Of a stretch of 7,695 nt of DNA, positions 6,306-7,695 are shown one piece after another. Source of the DNA: a bacterium (lineage in GTDB: Bacteria; Armatimonadota; Fimbriimonadia; Fimbriimonadales; GBS-DC). Where the stretch lies: positions 1 to 7,695 of the forward strand of contig JARJMV020000315.1 in the NCBI GenBank assembly GCA_029335935.2, read 5' to 3'. The notes beneath the pieces are model-generated. The model was not told the origin of the DNA. It did not search any database and worked only from the letters and a program-made list of their open reading frames with translations. The position numbers and the translations under genes were made by a program. Positions within the stretch are counted from its first letter, which is position 1. Each line of letters opens with the position of its first letter.

Positions 6306-6619
6306 AGGGAACCTCCTCCTGAGTAGTGTGGCACACGGTCTCGTCGAGTGTTGCGAGCCACTGTGCGAAGGCGCAGAGCGTCTCACGCACCGCGCGGAAG
6401 TAGTGGCGCTGCCCCTGCTTGCGCATCGCGACCAAACCCGCTTGCATCAGCGCGTTTAATGTGGTGCGATATGGTGGACTGCGCTATCGGAAAGCGGCTG
6501 GCCAGTTCGCCACAGGAAAGTTCAGCGTGCTGCAACAGCGCGCGCAGCAGGCTCAGGCGCGTCGGATCCGCCAACGCCCGCGCTATCTGAACCGCCTGTT
6601 GTTCGCTCAGCCCACTCAT
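6298..6619 (-). pseudogene. ArsR-family regulator, frame broken by +1 base
   Basis: A small winged-helix regulator of the ArsR type, split between two frames. The first frame gives LADPTRLSLLRALL (17-30), ELSCGELASRF (33-43) and the recognition helix IAQSTISHHI (45-54), then runs into unrelated residues and stops at 6383 (78 residues). Removing one A from the AAA at 6455-6457 joins it to a frame reading NALMQAGLVAMRKQGQRHYF, then an amphipathic helix (LCAFAQWLATL), ending at TAA 6298-6300. The result is a 106-residue protein of normal ArsR length, with wing and dimerisation helix. The restored stop overlaps the yceI ATG by 8 bases, as expected for intact coupled genes. Only one Cys is seen in the helix where ArsR/SmtB metal sensors carry C-x-C, so a metal ligand cannot be assumed. 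The ATG at 6619 has only a weak SD. Either a sequencing error, a recent mutation or, less likely, recoding explains the break. Confidence 0.85.
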
Positions 6620-6630
6620 AGACCGTTGTG

Positions 6631-6660
6631 CATATATCGATACGAAATCCGCGCACTCAA
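6631..6660 (-). promoter_or_regulatory. Promoter of the ArsR-yceI array
   Basis: On the minus strand TTGAGT (6660-6655) and TATATG (6636-6631) are 18 bases apart and match the -35/-10 consensus at 4 of 6 each. Initiation near 6624 would leave only about 5 bases before the ATG at 6619, in line with the weak SD. The palindrome TATCGATA (6635-6642) lies across the -10 and is a possible autoregulatory ArsR operator. Confidence 0.4.
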
Positions 6661-6684
6661 GTTCCCTGTAGGCTGTGGTACAAT
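6656..6684 (+). promoter_or_regulatory. folB: folB promoter, extended -10
   Basis: TACAAT (6679-6684) preceded by TGG makes an extended -10 (TGnTACAAT). The -35 position 17 bases upstream (CTCAAG, 6656-6661) is poor, which an extended -10 can compensate. Initiation near 6691 would be 6-8 bases before the folB ATG. Its -35 region overlaps that of the divergent ArsR promoter. Confidence 0.5.
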
Positions 6685-6697
6685 CCTTTTGCCAGCG

Positions 6698-7060
6698 ATG
6701 GATCAGATTATCGTGCAGGGCATCGAATTTTACGGTTATCACGGCGTGCCCGACGCGGAGCAGCAGATAGGTCATCGGTATCGGGTGGACATCGTTGCCG
6801 ATATCGATCTGCGCGAGGCGGGTCGCACAGACGACCTGCGCCACACGGTGAGCTACGGCGACCTCGCGCGCCTAATCATTCAGATGGGCACGACGCAGCA
6901 GGCGCGTCTGTTGGAGACGCTGGCGGAGCGGATGTGCGCCGCGATCTTAGAGCAGTTCCCTGCCATCCAGCGCGTCGAGCTGCTGATAGCGAAGCGGCTG
7001 CCGCCGACGGGAACCATTACCGAGCTGGCAGGCGTCAAAATCGTACGGGCGCGCCCGTAA
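6698..7060 (+). CDS. folB: Dihydroneopterin aldolase
   Basis: A 120-residue cytosolic enzyme of tetrahydrofolate biosynthesis that cleaves 7,8-dihydroneopterin to 6-hydroxymethyl-7,8-dihydropterin and glycolaldehyde; many homologues also epimerise the substrate. The length is exactly that of the family. Visible marks are GIEFYGYHGVPDAE (8-21, with Glu21), VSYGDLA (51-57, with the active-site-region Tyr53), LLETLAERM (71-79, Glu73 as pterin anchor) and IAKRLPPTG (97-105, with Lys99 as the likely catalytic lysine). The ATG at 6698 is the only sensible start: the FolB fold begins directly after it. There is no SD and the predicted promoter is only a few bases upstream, so the mRNA may be nearly leaderless. 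It is transcribed away from the ArsR array and is followed after 7 bases by tsaC. Confidence 0.95.
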   Translation: MDQIIVQGIEFYGYHGVPDAEQQIGHRYRVDIVADIDLREAGRTDDLRHTVSYGDLARLIIQMGTTQQARLLETLAERMCAAILEQFPAIQRVELLIAKRLPPTGTITELAGVKIVRARP

Positions 7061-7067
7061 AATTACC

Positions 7068-7695
7068 ATGCTGACCCAGCGACTGATACTGACGGGGGAT
7101 GAATCGGACGACGCGCTGCTGATTGAGCAAGCGGCGGCAATCATCCGCGCAGGGGGGTTGGTAGTGTTCCCCACCGAGACCGTGTACGGCTTGGGCGCGG
7201 ACGCCCTGAACGCAGAGGCGGTGCGACGCATCTATCTCGCGAAGGAACGCCCCGCGTGGGACCCGCTAATTGTGCATGTGGACACGCCTGAAGCCATCTA
7301 TCGCTACACGCGCGACCAGCCGCCGATTACCGAGCCGCTCGTCCAGGCGTTCATGCCCGGACCGCTGACGCTGGTACTGCCGAAGCGTGCAGTGATTTCC
7401 AGTGTGGTGACGGCAGGGCGCGACACAGTGGCGATACGGATACCCGCGCATCCCGTGGCGCGTGCGCTCATCCGCAGCAGCGGTACACCCATCGCCGCGC
7501 CCAGCGCCAACAAGTTCGGACGCCCCAGCCCCACCAACGCCGACCATGTGCTGCACGACCTCAACGGCGCCATCGAAGCCGTGATCGATGCGGGGCAGAC
7601 CCCGATGGGCGTTGAGTCGACGATAGTTGACCTGACGACGCAGCCGCCGACACTGTTGCGCCCCGGAGGCGTGTCGAAAGAGGCGTTGGAATCGG
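7068..7695 (+). CDS. tsaC: Threonylcarbamoyl-AMP synthase (Sua5/TsaC), partial
   Basis: The first 209 residues of an L-threonylcarbamoyladenylate synthase; the frame is open at the window edge. The enzyme makes threonylcarbamoyl-AMP from threonine, bicarbonate and ATP, the first step of tRNA t6A37 modification. Visible marks are VVFPTETVYGLGADAL (32-47), AKERPAWDPLIVHV (58-71, the Lys-x-Arg substrate site), FMPGPLTLVLPK (95-106), AIRIPAHP (121-128), SANKFGRPSPTNADHV (145-160) and GVESTIVDL followed by LLRPGG near 181-201. The GVEST and LLRPGG block resembles the longer Sua5/YwlC type rather than short E. coli TsaC, so a C-terminal Sua5 domain may lie outside. The ATG at 7068 is 7 bases past the folB stop and has no SD. 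Coupling to folB in one operon is likely. Confidence 0.93.
   Translation, partial: MLTQRLILTGDESDDALLIEQAAAIIRAGGLVVFPTETVYGLGADALNAEAVRRIYLAKERPAWDPLIVHVDTPEAIYRYTRDQPPITEPLVQAFMPGPLTLVLPKRAVISSVVTAGRDTVAIRIPAHPVARALIRSSGTPIAAPSANKFGRPSPTNADHVLHDLNGAIEAVIDAGQTPMGVESTIVDLTTQPPTLLRPGGVSKEALES

Noticed and set aside
6306..6386. N-terminal extension of the YceI protein
   Set aside because: This part is the coding sequence of the ArsR C-terminal half read in another frame. The ATG at 6305 has a strong SD and starts a proper signal peptide.
6451..6466. Programmed -1 frameshift in the ArsR gene
   Set aside because: The needed shift is +1 (or -2), and ATT AAA CGC is not a classical slippery heptamer in the required frame. 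No stimulatory structure is evident. An error or mutation is simpler.

Overview
The window (7,695 bases) is GC-rich chromosomal bacterial DNA with compact, mostly housekeeping gene content. I see no insertion sequence, phage gene, CRISPR array, rRNA or tRNA. The PrkA kinase closely resembles the Bacillus-type protein in its N-terminal region, but the high GC is not Bacillus-like. Short intergenic palindromes and a mix of strong Shine-Dalgarno (SD) sites with apparently near-leaderless genes suggest an environmental lineage such as Armatimonadota or another deep-branching phylum. That placement is an impression from memory and has low confidence.

Layout: (a) 1-207 is non-coding and ends in three consecutive palindromes just beyond the prkA stop. 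(b) 208-2145, minus strand: prkA, a PrkA/YeaG-type AAA+ serine protein kinase. (c) 2146-2518 is a 373-base gene-free stretch holding the prkA control region and several dyads. (d) 2519-6619, minus strand, is a tightly packed array transcribed as: ArsR-type regulator (reading frame broken by one base), secreted YceI lipocalin-like protein, unrecognised polytopic membrane protein, secreted 13-repeat TPR protein, NAD kinase. Spacings in that order are an 8-base overlap, a 4-base overlap, 55 bases and 1 base. (e) 6620-6697 is a divergent promoter region. (f) 6698-7695, plus strand: folB (dihydroneopterin aldolase) and a Sua5/TsaC-type threonylcarbamoyl-AMP synthase cut by the window edge.

How the genes may work together: the minus-strand array joins a small DNA-binding regulator to three envelope proteins (a periplasmic lipid-binding fold, a membrane protein and a periplasmic TPR scaffold). 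nadK sits at the distal end and is probably translationally coupled to the TPR gene. prkA looks like a separate unit with its own long leader. folB and tsaC form a short housekeeping operon for folate biosynthesis and the tRNA t6A modification.

The strongest unusual observation is the ArsR gene. A single extra A in an AAA run at 6455-6457 knocks the wing and dimerisation half out of frame, yet the downstream frame is fully preserved and its stop overlaps the yceI start. I do not find clear evidence of a wholly new biological system. The regulator-YceI-membrane-TPR array is the best candidate for an undescribed functional unit.
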